From Melastoma dodecandrum (taxonomy: Eukaryota > Streptophyta > Magnoliopsida > Myrtales > Melastomataceae): a DNA stretch of 64,000 bases. Numbering within the stretch: the first letter of the stretch is position 1; each line of letters begins with the position of its first letter. Below are positions 1-14,114 of this stretch, piece by piece. A program made the translations under genes and the position numbers. Where the stretch lies: the NCBI GenBank assembly GCA_029817715.1, contig JARUPY010000533.1, positions 4,546,001 through 4,610,000 on the forward strand. Direction: 5' to 3'. Below the pieces are notes generated by a model. The model made no database searches. It worked only from the letters and a program-made list of their open reading frames with translations, and was not told where the DNA came from.

Positions 1-963
1 GCTGCACACCCCGGCTTGAACCCAAGACACTGCCTCCCTCAAATCGAAGACCGATCCTGCTGCAGATCGGTTCATGAGGCAGACTCCGCCCCTGGGGCAT
101 TTCCCCTCCTGCCACACACCCTCCACTCGCCTCCTACGCCACGGCCGCTCCCCTTCCCCGATCTCGTACACGTCAGCGCTCCCTTCGAAACCTCCCTGCC
201 TCTCGGTCTTATATCCGCTCACTACCCAGAACTCAGTCCCTACGAACACCCCCTCGCACTCGTCTCTCTCCTGGCTCATCCCCTCCATCTCCTCCCAAAC
301 GTTCTGGTCCACGTCATACACCCACGCTGACGCAAGCGCATTCTTGCAATCGTCGTGCCCCCCAGCCACGAACACCCTCCCACCGTCCGCCCCCGTTGCT
401 CCGAAGAACGTCCTCATCCCGGGCATGTCGGCACACCTCTGCCACTCGCCGGAGACAAAGTCGTGGAGGTAGACCCGGCGGAGGGAGTCGTAGGTGACGG
501 GGTCCCACCCGCCGAGCATGAGGAGCTTCCCATCAGTGCTGGCCAGCTGGCAGAAGAGGGGGAGGCCGTCAGGGAACTCGGGGATTGGGGGAACCCACGT
601 CCAAGACAGGCTCCCAGGGTCAAAGACCGAGATCGAGTACCGCGGCTGCGAGAGGTGATCCGTTCCAATGGCCGGCTTGGCTCCATGGCGGTCAGTGGAG
701 GAGGCATAGGGAGGGGACTGCTGGACGAGGCAGGCGAGGGAGCGAGTCCGATGCAGGGATCGACGGAGGGCGTAGAAGTGCCGGCCGCGGAGGAGTGATC
801 GCCAGGACTTGGAGACACAGCAGGCGGAGTGGTAGGCTGTGTGAGGGAGGCGGAGGAAGCACTCCACCGCAATGTCGTGAGGGAGCCCCGGTATCAACTC
901 CTCCCGGGAGCCGCCATCGCGGTCGTCAATAGCCATACGAGGTTGTCGATGTCCGAAAGCCAT
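1..963 (-). CDS. F-box/kelch-repeat protein, KMD/PAL-KFB-like (3' part outside window)
   Basis: An open frame of 321 codons runs from 963 to the window edge with no stop, so the C-terminus is missing. An F-box lies at about residues 21-65 (LIPGLPHDIAVECFLRLP, then VSKSWRSLL). Kelch-type repeats follow, with GG doublets after beta-strands such as LLMLGGWD, RVFVAGGHD and FWVVSGY. The layout matches the plant F-box/kelch group that includes KISS ME DEADLY proteins, which act in SCF ubiquitin ligases on type-B response regulators or phenylalanine ammonia-lyase. The exact target cannot be read from sequence. The start is uncertain: Met1 (963) is only 37 nt from a TATA-like box, so Met10 (936) may be the real start. 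It is GC-rich and appears intronless. Confidence 0.85.
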   Translation of the reverse strand, partial: MAFGHRQPRMAIDDRDGGSREELIPGLPHDIAVECFLRLPHTAYHSACCVSKSWRSLLRGRHFYALRRSLHRTRSLACLVQQSPPYASSTDRHGAKPAIGTDHLSQPRYSISVFDPGSLSWTWVPPIPEFPDGLPLFCQLASTDGKLLMLGGWDPVTYDSLRRVYLHDFVSGEWQRCADMPGMRTFFGATGADGGRVFVAGGHDDCKNALASAWVYDVDQNVWEEMEGMSQERDECEGVFVGTEFWVVSGYKTERQGGFEGSADVYEIGEGERPWRRRRVEGVWQEGKCPRGGVCLMNRSAAGSVFDLREAVSWVQAGVCS

Positions 964-999
964 GGCGTGGTTAGAATCGAAGCGGATCCCGGGGCGACG

Positions 1000-1076
1000 T
1001 ATTTATACAAAATGGACGGTTAGGGAGGAGGCGAGGGAACGGCAACCGGGCGCCGCCACGTGGAAGATGACGTGGC
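1000..1076 (-). promoter_or_regulatory. F-box gene promoter: TATA box and G-box/ABRE-like motifs
   Basis: On the minus strand a TATAAATA box occupies 1000-1007. Upstream of it are a palindromic G-box CCACGTGG (1056-1063) and TGACGTGG (1068-1075), both ACGT-core bZIP/bHLH sites. Seen directly; use by transcription factors is inferred. Confidence 0.5.
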
Positions 1077-1079
1077 GAC

Positions 1080-1941
1080 TTGTCCTGTTGTTATCGGGAC
1101 TTGTGCCCTTATTATAGTCTTAGTTTAGTTGCAATTGCAAGTGACTGACCCGCGTTTCTCTTCTTGCTTTTTAACATAATGACACCAATTAATAGTTAGT
1201 TGTGGTGCGATGCTACTTTCTAACATAATCATTTTAAATATTTCCTCTCTTTTTTTCTTTTTAATAGAAAAAGCAAGTATTTCGAAATCACCAAAATCGG
1301 GTTTAAATTTGTTTAACCGTGTGTTAATCAATGAGACAAGGGATGCATGTGAGAGATGCCGAGTGTCACTATCCTCCTATCCACCTGTCCTCCCCATCCA
1401 TGCTTTTTAACTGAGTCGAAATAATTTAATATAAGTTTTCAAAAAAAGATTTTATTATTAATTGCGGGGGCCTAGGCATCCTTTCTTTCTTTCGTTCCAT
1501 TTTGGGAGAAAAAAAGTCAAAAGGAGTTTGTGAGTAAGACTTAGACAGACCCTTTCCCTTCCCCCGCCGGCGGGGTTATTGTCCGCTCCGAGAGCTTCTA
1601 GAAGGTGTGTGCCCCTGCGTGATAACACAAACAACAGCCTCATAACGCTCTTCTAGAAGGTTGATCCTGCCAAAATTATGTACAACACCACGACTCATTC
1701 CCCTGCCTGCCACTAATAATAATAATAATAATTCAAAAAAAGAAAAAAAAGGAAGAAGCATCCTCTTTGTCTTCGTCGTCAACATCTATAACGAACCCTG
1801 TTTAAAACCAAAGCCCTAAGACAGGGATGACCGCCGAACGGGAGTCCTCTTGATCCGTCTCGCGTGTCCACCGTGACTCCCCTCTTATTGGCACCACGGG
1901 ATCAAAAACTGCATACGCGGTGCACGTCCTAAACCCATAGT
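1080..1941. other. Intergenic spacer between divergent genes
   Basis: No gene supported. It is AT-rich with short homopolymer runs and a TAA/AAT microsatellite at about 1712-1731. The short ORFs here have no recognisable domain. Confidence 0.5.
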
Positions 1942-2325
1942 TGGGCCGGTCCAAGGATGGAAGCCCAACAATATGTGGGCCTTAAAGCCCAAATGAAGGC
2001 CCAATTACAATTGATGGGGCCCACGCTTTTCCTTTTCCTTTTCCTCTTTTTTTTTTTTTTTTTTTTTTGTCTTTCCGTTTCCTTGCTTTGAAAGGAAGGA
2101 GATATTTTGGTCATTTTTTTCTATTTACTCTTCTTAGACTCCGGCCGACCACGACGGTCAGGTTAATTTTAACTGGTGAAGAGGTTTGTTAATTAGGGTT
2201 TGCTTCTTGCTCTTTTATTTCTCTTCTGGGTTTCCTTGGTTCGTTCTACTTTCTCTCCCCTTCCTCCGTTTTCTCGGTATTCCTTTTAATCCAACAGCGA
2301 ACGCCCCCAAACCTTAAAACCCTAG
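1942..2325 (+). promoter_or_regulatory. Helicase promoter: site II (TGGGCY) cluster plus telo-boxes
   Basis: Six TGGGCC/TGGGCT elements in either orientation lie at 1942-2023. Telo-box motifs follow: TTAGGGTTT near 2193 and AAACCCTA near 2317. Site II elements with a telo-box are an established arrangement in plant genes for translation and cell growth, which fits a Ded1-type helicase. The transcription start is probably between about 2150 and 2350. Confidence 0.5.
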
Positions 2326-2329
2326 AGGT

Positions 2330-3043
2330 CTGCAAATCTTCCCTCCCTCCCTCCATCTCTCTCTGTTCCCTGTCTCGTCGTGGGTTTCGATTCCCGGTTC
2401 TATTCGTTTTTGGTTTCCGTTCCTCTGGGGGGTCTTCGTTTTTCGTATTTTTTTGGGTTGATTGCATGTCGGAGTTTGCGTTAGGTGTTTGAGGGTGCTG
2501 TTTGTTCCGTGTTGCTGCATTCTCGGTTTTGTTTTTGGTTTGGGGGGTTGGTGGGCCGAGTGGGGAAGATCGGTTTTTTGCCTGGTGTCCCGCTTTTGTT
2601 GCCGGGGGAGGGGGGGGGGGGTTCGGGGTTGATTTTTGGGATCGGAAATCTGATTCCGAGACGTGGGTTTTTCTTGGGGATATGGTTTTGTTGTGGGTTT
2701 GCGTTGATTTTTGTTTTCTGGGGTTGCATGACTTGTTGATTTTGCGAAAGTTCTGGTGGCTTAATTTATTTGTTGTTCTGTTTTCTGAAACGATTTCCTG
2801 ACTTGATGATTTTGGTTTCGTTTAAACCTTTTTATTCGTCTCGGCATGATTTATTCGTTAATTTCTCGTACGTTCTTGTATTGAGCAGGGCTGTTTACTT
2901 TCTAGAGAGTTTGGAATTTCTTATCGATTTTGGTATATAGCGGGGGTGAAATTGCCAACTCAGGAACATTCCGAAGGGAATAATTGTTGAGGTCAACCTT
3001 TACTGGGTTCAGTAGCATTTACGTGGGGTATTAGAGCGGAGAT
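2330..3043 (+). other. Probable 5' leader with intron of the DEAD-box helicase gene
   Basis: This T- and G-rich stretch between the telo-box and the start codon looks like a plant leader intron, with a C/T-rich leader before about 2400 and candidate acceptors such as GAGCAG near 2888. The small ORFs inside (2481-2801) are low-complexity. Leader splicing is inferred; no unique donor can be chosen. Confidence 0.35.
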
Positions 3044-6169
<3,126 letters not shown>

Positions 6170-7555
6170 ATAACTAGTGAAGTATCATGGGAGCTGTCTC
6201 GTGTCTGGTTTTAGTTTATCTACCTTGTCTGCTTAAAAAAAAAAAAGAGTTTTCAAGCATTAGTTGTGCCATACTGTTTGATAGCTTGTCTCGCATTCGA
6301 GGAGGGAGGGCGTGTTGATCATGTTGATTTCGCGGTCCGATGGTCATCCGATGATCCACTCCCAACTTATTTCTTGGAGGTGAGGCGAGGCTGGAGGGGT
6401 TTTGGTCGATCTGCGGGTTGGATGTAGAATATGTGTTGGGATGGTGAGGTGGGCTCTCTTTCTACCCCTTTCCTTATTCTAATCTCAATAGGAATATTCT
6501 TCTTCTTAGGCCCTCCCTCCCCATACGTTCGTTTTAAGAGTCAGTCCTTTTCATTTATGTCTTTAGAGGAGGGTGTCATCTAAGGGAAGCATGTCATTAT
6601 ATATATATATTTGCAAAGTCCCCCTCTTCCTTTTGGAATCAAATGGGATTTTGTGACTTTGAATCGTCTATTTTGAATGACAGAACCCCCCTCCCCCCCC
6701 CCCCACCTCTAAACCTTGTCAATGTTGTTTACGTTTGCCGGTGTGGGTGGGTATATTCATTTCTTTAAAAAATTAATATTTCAAGCGAATATTAACTCTG
6801 CGTGCTTTCTCTTAAGATATTCTTGTCGTCATCCAAAGTGTAAAATGTACAATTGTGGTCATGTCGTGTCCGTTCGCCCACCATCATTTATTAAATTATC
6901 TACGGTATTGACCCCTGGATTAAACTCAACAAAAACATTGGTCCCTTATGGGCGCACAAGTTGACCGTGCGCCCCCCATCCTCCCCGACAGAACTCATTG
7001 GTCCCTTGTAAAATAGCTCAAGAACCACGGGGGAGACCGTATAAGCTTTGCCGTCCAAGGCTAAACAGATCGATGGAAGCATTAAAAGGGCAACAACGTC
7101 GGGCAGAGATCATAGGGATGTATTAATGTGTGTATATGCAAAGGGGTTATCGGGGAAGTGGTGAATTGGACGTGACGATCCTATCAAACATCCCCATCTC
7201 GACTGTTCGGACAGGAACATATTTATAAGTTAGGGTTCGGTTGGATGTGGTTTTCATCCCATCAATCTGCAATAAATTTTACCCAATAATATTTGCATGT
7301 GTGTGTGTGAGTGGGGTTGAGTTGGGGGTTGGGGGAGTTAAACGCCACTTTCATCTCCCACCCTCCACTTTTTAATGCTAAAAACATCATATGCATCGTG
7401 TCCATCCACCCCAGGAAACACAAAGAAGTTATCAAACTAAGCCCAACTCTCACATACCACTCAATTAGGAACGTCTTAGAAACATCAATACGCGCATGCT
7501 TCCAAGTATTATTACGTCGCTACGAATCCTTGTCCGACCCTGTCGCACGTAAGTT
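6170..7555. other. Intergenic spacer, convergent 3' ends
   Basis: It holds 3' flanking sequence of the helicase (T-rich; short TA repeat near 6600; C-run near 6690) and then unannotated DNA. A 12-nt phrase, cattggtccctt, occurs twice near 6940 and 6999. No gene supported. Confidence 0.45.
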
Positions 7556-8336
7556 TCATAAACCTAGGAACAACAGCTCGCTCGTTGATATCCATAGCAG
7601 TGCGCCCCACGGGCATCGCCACGACCAGAACTGTTGTCTACGCCCCTTGCAGTCGCTTGTGATCCTTGAGCTCGTCCTTGGACTGTTGCTGCCTCCCGTA
7701 CTTGCGTTGGCTGAGGCTGTATAAAGATTAAGTCAGCCCAAGATGAAGTATAAGGCCGGGGGCGTGGCGAGAGAATGATTTTGTGGTCGGGTTTACCGCT
7801 GGGAGCATGACCGGCGGTGGTAGTCTTCTTTTCGAGGCTCTTCTCAAAGTCGGAGAACACTTTCGCCAGGTCCGAAGCCGGAGCCAGATGCAGAATGTCT
7901 GATTTCTCCCAGAAAGATTTTTGGAAAACGGTTGATGCGACCGGGAGGGAGTTATCCGTTAACCGATGACCAAGTTTGAGTTCTACTTACCTATGCAGCT
8001 GGAGATGTTGACTGGAGCGTTGCAAGAACTGGGGAGGCTGAGCGCCAAGGTCGTGTTTACTTTGATCCCGAGACTCGGGTCGTTCCTATCCCGGACAAGT
8101 ATGCAAAGACACTTGAGGCTTTTCTGGAGGACGAGCTTGAGACTGGAGCAGCAATCCTGAGTAGGAACCCGGGCGTCACCGTTTACATAAGGGAGGCAGG
8201 TGGCAAGACCAACCAGTTGGTCTGTACACTCCGCCCTGTCTTGAGCAAGGTCTGAACCGACGAAACCGGCTAGCATCACTAAGGTTACAGAAAGAAGGAC
8301 AAGGTTGAGTGCCGAGGATGTCTTCTGTGAGGCCAT
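7556..8336 (-). CDS. GPI-anchored non-specific lipid-transfer protein, YLS3/LTPG-like
   Basis: Three exons are proposed: 8336-7991, 7898-7797 and 7716-7556, giving about 202 residues. A signal peptide occupies about residues 1-27 (hydrophobic LNLVLLSVTLVMLAGFV). The eight-cysteine motif follows in the order C, C, CC, CXC, C, C, including DCC and CLC. Exon 2 (ILHLAPASDLAKVF) matches the extension found in YLS3-type LTPGs. Family members bind lipids in the apoplast or on the plasma membrane and help export cuticular lipids. The first two exons are firm. The third is less certain: the Ser/Thr-rich linker is as expected, but the final hydrophobic tail is weak for a GPI signal, so the last acceptor or the frame could differ. 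Confidence 0.75.
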
Positions 8337-9214
8337 CGTCTCTGAAAATGAAAGAGAGGTCAAGAGGAGGGGCAAGGGTCTTCGGAATGGACCGATAGGG
8401 TCATATTTATGTAGTTGCTGTCGAGTCAAGGATCATGTGTGGCGTAAATTATTGAGCTTTCTTCGTCGATACCGTTAGGTGGGAAAAACTTTTACCTTTT
8501 ACGGTGAAACCTTTCGAAATTCCTTGTTTGCGGCCCTTTAACAAGCTGTTACGTACGAGTTGAGTATAAGAAATTAGAACTCGTTGTTACAAGTCACTTA
8601 GGATGCTAGCAGCATTACAGTTTCGAAATTCATGAAGCCCATTGGAACCGTCCGACCCATGCATCAGTTCGAACATTATATCCGTAGGTTTCGGGTTTAG
8701 AGATATTCTAGAAGCAATGGTAGAAAACAAACGGGCGAAGGGGTTTGAATGCCCTCCCAGACATGACCAAAACTGTCCTAAAATCAACGAGTTTCCAAAC
8801 CTTGTTACTGACTGCAATTGGCATAAGTCCTGCTGATGCACACAACATGATCCACAGATTAAAGCAGCAGAGTTGCAGCTACCGTGAGAAATGGGTTGAT
8901 CTTCCTCTCAGTAGCCCCACCCCTAACAACTGCAACAACTTACATTCACCAACACATTGTGAAGGGACCACGATGAGAAATGAATCACAGCAGTCGTTTC
9001 ACGTCTGTCGGTTTTGAGACCTAGCGGATGGACAATGCATTGTAATTCCCGTGAAAGAAAAATCATAACTAGTCGGCTGACGAGTCAGCCAGGACTTCCC
9101 GGATCAAAATACTACAGTACATTGAAGCCATGGATATAACAGGCATTACAGCGGAACTGGAAGAAGTATTTACAGGTCAAGAGTTAGCTCAACGACAGCG
9201 AAGCATGTCGGATA
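8337..9214. other. Intergenic spacer
   Basis: Contains the lipid-transfer gene promoter side (8337-8600) and the 3' flank of the next gene. A minus-strand ORF at 8587-8841 has no domain that I recognise. Nothing else supported. Confidence 0.4.
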
Positions 9215-10832
9215 TCAGATATTAGGAGCAGACCTTAATACGCGTTCTAATTTCTCAGCCTTCTTGTAATCTTTCTCCGTGAGAGGCCCCGCAGGGAAAG
9301 CCATTATCTCCACGATGAGATGTGGGGTTGGGAGCTCATCAAACAGAGCCCTCACATTGTTGCAGCATACGCTTTCACCGTGGGCACTCTCCCGTCTGAT
9401 GTGGCACCCCTAGTGTGATCCAGAATGCCAATTTCAGAAACCCCCACCAAAAATTGAATTTCAGTAACTAAATGTAAGGTCTCATCTGAACCGTTCGTAC
9501 CTTGTGGGAACTGGCATCTGTGAAGTGATCATCATCAGAAAGTAGGGATGCGATGGCCTTCAGAAGGCGTCGTCCTTCAGACTTTGAAGGCACCCGGTAG
9601 TTTCGGCGAAGCGTGCCCTTTGTGGTAGGATGCCACTTGCTCACAAATTTTCTCTTATCGGCGGCTTCCTTATCTGCTTCACGCCCAGAAAAGAAAACCC
9701 TGTTACCTACCTTCCAAGTAACTAATATCTCGATGCATGTTCGGAAATCCAACAAAAACAAGTTCAGAAAATAATTGTCGAGCATTAATGTTAGTCCTGT
9801 GGAAAGCAGTAGCCTAGGTATCTCGAAAGTAAGTCAACAATAGCAAAGCATAGCATGTGGACCTTTCCAATTATTTCCATAAGCATAGAACCTTATACCG
9901 CAGACTGACAGTCGATTTCCTACAGTAGCTTCCTTCGAACTCAACAGCCCATATCATGAACGACAATCCACTCCATACAGCATTTCACAAGGGTTCGACT
10001 CACAACCAGCATTTAGCAAAGGATCTCGAACCCGGGTTTAGTATGAATTAATTCACTATCAAAACCACAACTACATCCGCGGATAAAGAAAAGATTCTAG
10101 TTGTAATGGCTATGTTCACCACCCATTTTAGTGGTTTCTGCACCGTCTTAGGTCAATCTAGGACTCGAATCGACCAAGATCAACATGGCCCCGCAAAGTT
10201 TCTAAGCATTTTTCCTTTTCCCAGATTCTATTCTATACTATACTACACAATCGTATAATTCCCACCCAAAAGAATCTTAATAAGGTTAACCAGTCCTGAA
10301 CCTGGATTCTTCATAAACTTGTCGACCCACTTCGAGAACCCCAAATCACCACCAGACTCGTTCCCAGTAGCAACCTCGCCGATCCCCAACTCTGCAACAC
10401 CCCGAGAATCCAACAACAAGAAAGAGAGAGAGTCCAAACAGCTGTCAGGACCTCAACCCAGGAAAGAAAGAAGCCGAAAGATGGAAACTTGAACCAGACC
10501 CAGGAATCGAAACCACCTGAGACAAGCGGGTTTCGATCCGAGCCAGCGAGCCCGGCCTTGAGGAGAGCATAGAAGACGCAGAGCCTCCCCACCCAGACCA
10601 AGGGGGCTTCGACCAAGGAGGCGCTGACTGCAATGGAAGCAGCGGCCTTCCGGGTAAAACCCCGGAGCTTAAGGCAGCGCCGGCAATCGCTGGGGAAGGG
10701 GGATGCGGGCAAGAAGGGTGAATGGGAGGGAGGACGAGGGATGGCGGCGGCGGAGGGGAAGTAGCAGTCGTGGGTGGGTCGGGAGGGGGAAGAGTAGTAG
10801 AGGGCGGTGGCTCTGACGATGGAGAGGATCAT
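9215..10832 (-). CDS. Conserved plant protein of unknown function, plastid-targeted by prediction (At5g62140-like)
   Basis: Four exons, 10832-10517, 10391-10302, 9673-9501 and 9409-9215, join in phase to 257 residues. The first ~60 residues are Ser/Pro/Arg-rich with few acidic residues, like a transit peptide. The conserved core includes VEAPLVWVGRLCVFYALLKAG, DLGFSKWVDK, VSKWHPTTKGTLRRNYRVPS, SEGRRLLKAIASLLSDDDHF and, in the last exon, ESVCCNNVRALFDELPTPHL. I recall close plant relatives of this layout that are annotated only as unknown chloroplast proteins; the locus name is from memory. No catalytic motif is visible. It could be a small structural or assembly factor. Intron phases and length support a functional gene. 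Confidence 0.75.
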
Positions 10833-11459
10833 TGTGTGACGATGGTATGGTATGGGATGGGGATCGGGCAGACAACGATCGAGGATGATGGCTCCGGTAA
10901 TTATACGAGGTAAGGTCTGAAGTTCAGTTTATTTGTCCGGTAATAGAATCTGAGTTGATTATCATTTATCAAAATAATAGACTTTCAGAAAATATCAAGG
11001 GGTTACTACGACAGTGAAGTAAGAACAGTAAGTAGGTTGAAGGTTCGGTCAGTAGCCAAGCCCAGCCGGTTCGTGGCGTGTGGTGTTGTGGTGTTTTCGC
11101 GTTTCCACTCTTGTTGCTACTAGAGGTTGCAGGCAGTTGAGATCCACCGGCTCCCTGATATGCATATGGACTTTCTACAATATCCATCTCCGGCGAGTGG
11201 ACAGCTAGACGGAGTCCTACAAACATAATAACTGGCCACGATGACACCTCTCTCGAGTACAGAGTCTTTTAAGTCGCCGCCAGGTACCAGAAATAAGATC
11301 TTAAACACCCCAGGAGTTTCTCACGAAAGCCCAACTCGCCACCATGATTTTACTAAACAAGACGCTCTCTGCTGCTAGTCTATGAGCAAGCACGACAATT
11401 TGCATACCTGGGACGACTACGTGCACTGGTTTTCTGCTAGCAGAGAAGGCATCGTCGCC

Positions 11460-11807
11460 CTAAGAGATGAGGCCATTCAAGACAGGTTGGAAGGTTATGA
11501 GGGCAATGAGCAGCATAAGGACAAGAGCCACTCCCCATGCCGACCCCCCTGCTCGGCGGATAGCGCCGGGCTCAGATCCAGGGATAGGGATGCTGAGCTG
11601 GTCATCCGAAGAGAGCCAGTGGACTAATACGATTATGAGCAGAGGTGAGATCACGAGCAGGCGTTGCAGGAGCTCCGAAGCGGTTGCCATGACTGCGCCA
11701 TAGACGATGTAGCCGAAGATCCCGCCCACGAGAACGGACACTGCAGTGACGATCCACTGCTCGGAGAAGTTGAAACCTGAAACGATAGTTCTAGCCGTGG
11801 AAACCAT
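11460..11807 (-). CDS. Small plant integral membrane protein, function unknown
   Basis: A single-exon frame codes for about 115 residues from the Met at 11807; an in-frame Met at 11834 would add nine residues. I prefer 11807 because MVSTARTI looks like a natural N-terminus ahead of the first membrane span. Three hydrophobic stretches can be seen: WIVTAVSVLVGGIFGYIVYG, LLVISPLLIIVLVHWL and WGVALVLMLLIALITF, separated by a polar loop with SEPGAIRRAGGS. I recognise no catalytic or transport signature. The conserved-looking loop and intact frame suggest a real gene, but function cannot be given. Confidence 0.6.
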   Translation of the reverse strand: MVSTARTIVSGFNFSEQWIVTAVSVLVGGIFGYIVYGAVMATASELLQRLLVISPLLIIVLVHWLSSDDQLSIPIPGSEPGAIRRAGGSAWGVALVLMLLIALITFQPVLNGLIS

Positions 11808-12234
11808 GAGGTTGCTCCGGAGGTGAAAACTCAACCACTAAAACTACAGTTGTCTGAAAGTGGAGGACAATCTTGGGTTGTCGTGTTTCACCCAAGACTG
11901 TCGGTTAAAACTACATATCTTTTGGTCTGAAAACACGTGAGCAGTGAAATTTATTTTGTCAGTTTTACAGGACAAGTTCTTGTCCCCCATTTATCACACC
12001 ACCTTGTTAAGCACAAAGAATATTATCTTCTTTGATACACAAACATAAATCCAAAGCTATTTACTCAAAAGGCATAAGCATATGACCTAGTTCGAAATCA
12101 TCTGACCTCCTCCTGGATGATTGGGTTCATCGGCAGACTTCTCGCGGTTTCATATACTGAATACATCCTTGTCTCTTTTAGAAATGCCCGGATTAATGTT
12201 AAGAGAGAAACAATCTTCCTTTTTCATTTCATCC
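11808..12234. other. Spacer between small membrane gene and PPR pseudogene
   Basis: AT-rich, with the upstream region of the 11.8-kb gene and the decayed 3' end of the pseudogene. No separate gene supported. Confidence 0.4.
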
Positions 12235-14114
12235 GGCGGTACTGACAGCCAGTGGCTCTTGTGCGAAATGGTCACTACCTTCCGTCTAACTGTATACGGG
12301 AACCTTATTCAGCCCTATCTTTCTTCATGGATAACCTCGTATCGGCAGCATGACACCAACTAGATGAAAGGGAAGCGGCATTTGCAGCGAGCAAGTAGTT
12401 AACTCCAACCTCGATTTCTGATTCGATCAGCAGTCTCCTTAATTCCTCATCTCACTCAACAACCAGACCATGGTATCTGCGAGATGTGATGAAACTCCTT
12501 AGTATTATAGGATACGGTCCCATCGGGATGGTCTTTATGATACTGTAAGCTTCATCAATTAACCCAGCCCTTTCAAGCATGTCACCAGCCCTTTGAAGCA
12601 TGTCAACCGTTCATCCGTAATGCTCCAGGGATGGTTCAAGACCGTAATCTCCTTTCATCGATTGAAAGTACTTCCGACCTTTATTGACGAAACCCGAATG
12701 GCTACAAGAAGTCGAGATCACAGTGAATGCCAAGCTAGTAGTAGAGAACCAAAACTAGTAGAGAAACAATAAAAAGGCAACAACCGATCATACAAAGCGA
12801 TGTAAACCGAGATCAACGATCTCCACAAGCCCCCTCAGAGGCATTTCATCGAACATCTCCGAGCCATGACAATCTCATCAAACTCATTGTAATTATAAAT
12901 TCATATTGTTAAATGGATTCTTGTTGTTAAAACGATTGAGCGCTAATGATGTGATGATATTTTTGTACATAGTAGAGAATGACCTTTTTTTTCAAATAAT
13001 AGGCACGCGTCCATGAATGTACTAAGAATCATATAACTGATAAGGATGTGTTCGCAATTACGAGCATTTTATGGACAACTGAATCGGACGCATCCTTTAA
13101 TATAAAAAATATATTATTCTTTGCACAGAAGTTACATAATTAAGAAAGACGTGCTATTACGAAAGACATGTCATTTTGTTACGCAATGAGCTACATATTT
13201 AAGAAAGACATGTAGTTAAGAATGAAGGCGCCTTTTGCATCGTCATGAAAAGACATTTATTTAATTTTTTAAATTGATCTTTGTGACGAAGGGTTGCACT
13301 TTCTCACTCTCAGTGACTATGTTGAAGTTTATTCGGAGCCTTTAATGAAGTGTTGAGTCCCCTTGATTTCTTAAGGTTATTTGATGGATTTTTTTTTAAG
13401 TCGGTACATAAAGGATCATATCTCCTTATTTTCGTCATGTAACGAGAAGATGAAAAACTAATTAATACAGAACAATCTGCCATTACTCTAAAGGTCTTGA
13501 GAAACATTACTCCTTTAAATTTCTTGTAAGAACACTTAATTTTACTGAATTAACATGTTTGTTATTTCTTTATTACTCCTAAATAGATATTATTAAATCA
13601 TTTCCCTTCTACAACTTGATAATGAGTACAAAAAAGAGTGTTACATGCACGACGTAGATTGAGATTTAATTTTACTTGTGTTCTTGAAATCCCGTCCATT
13701 GTCGATTTGAAGCTTTCCACCATCCGTGAAATATTATCTCCAACAGTATCTACTCAGAAGCACCTCGCCGACACACTTGTCGCCGTCAAGTCCATCTTCA
13801 CGGCCAACCCATGAGCCCCATGTCCATCCCAAACCTAAAAACACTTCCCGCAGGGCATGATCACGAAAGGGTACGAGAAACTATATGCATTTATTCCGTC
13901 GAAAAATCTTCAGCTACTCGGCCAGGTCGGGGCTATTCGTATTAGATCTTATCATGGTGTTCCAGGTGAATGGGGGCAGGGTTCCTAGGAAGAAGCTGCA
14001 GAAGAGTGAGGCGGCAAGGGGGATGGAGGTACGAGCGGCATTGTCCAGGAAATACGAGCAGCCATCTGCTAAGGAGCCAAGTCCACCACTGGCCTCCGAA
14101 CGTGGTTTAGTCAT
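12235..14114 (-). pseudogene. Decayed PLS-class pentatricopeptide repeat (PPR) gene in two pieces
   Basis: Two minus-strand blocks carry PPR signatures. The 5' block (14114 to about 13700) encodes PPFTWNTMIRSNTNSPD, the typical first P/L repeat, followed by a stop and frameshifts. The 3' block (about 12735-12235) encodes STSCSHSGFVNKGRKYFQSM and then the E-domain, with VDMLERAGLIDEAYSIIKTIP. It has a TGA in place of the usual Cys codon in HYGCTVDM (12609-12611), a 21-bp tandem duplication (12566-12607), a second TGA after VV, and a frameshift near 12320. Functional relatives are RNA-binding organelle proteins. This copy cannot make one. About 0.95 kb of AT-rich DNA separates the blocks. Confidence 0.8.
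12740..13700. other. AT-rich stretch separating the two PPR blocks
   Basis: Low-GC sequence with many A/T runs and no coding similarity that I can see, unlike the PPR-derived blocks on either side. It may be an old insertion or simply the decayed middle of the gene. No terminal repeats found. Confidence 0.4.

Noticed and set aside
16..932. Several long ORFs on both strands over the F-box gene
   Set aside because: They are GC-rich shadows of the 963-1 minus frame, which alone carries the F-box and kelch motifs.
8587..8841. 84-codon minus ORF, considered as an mTERF or PPR fragment
   Set aside because: No repeat consensus could be matched in any frame.
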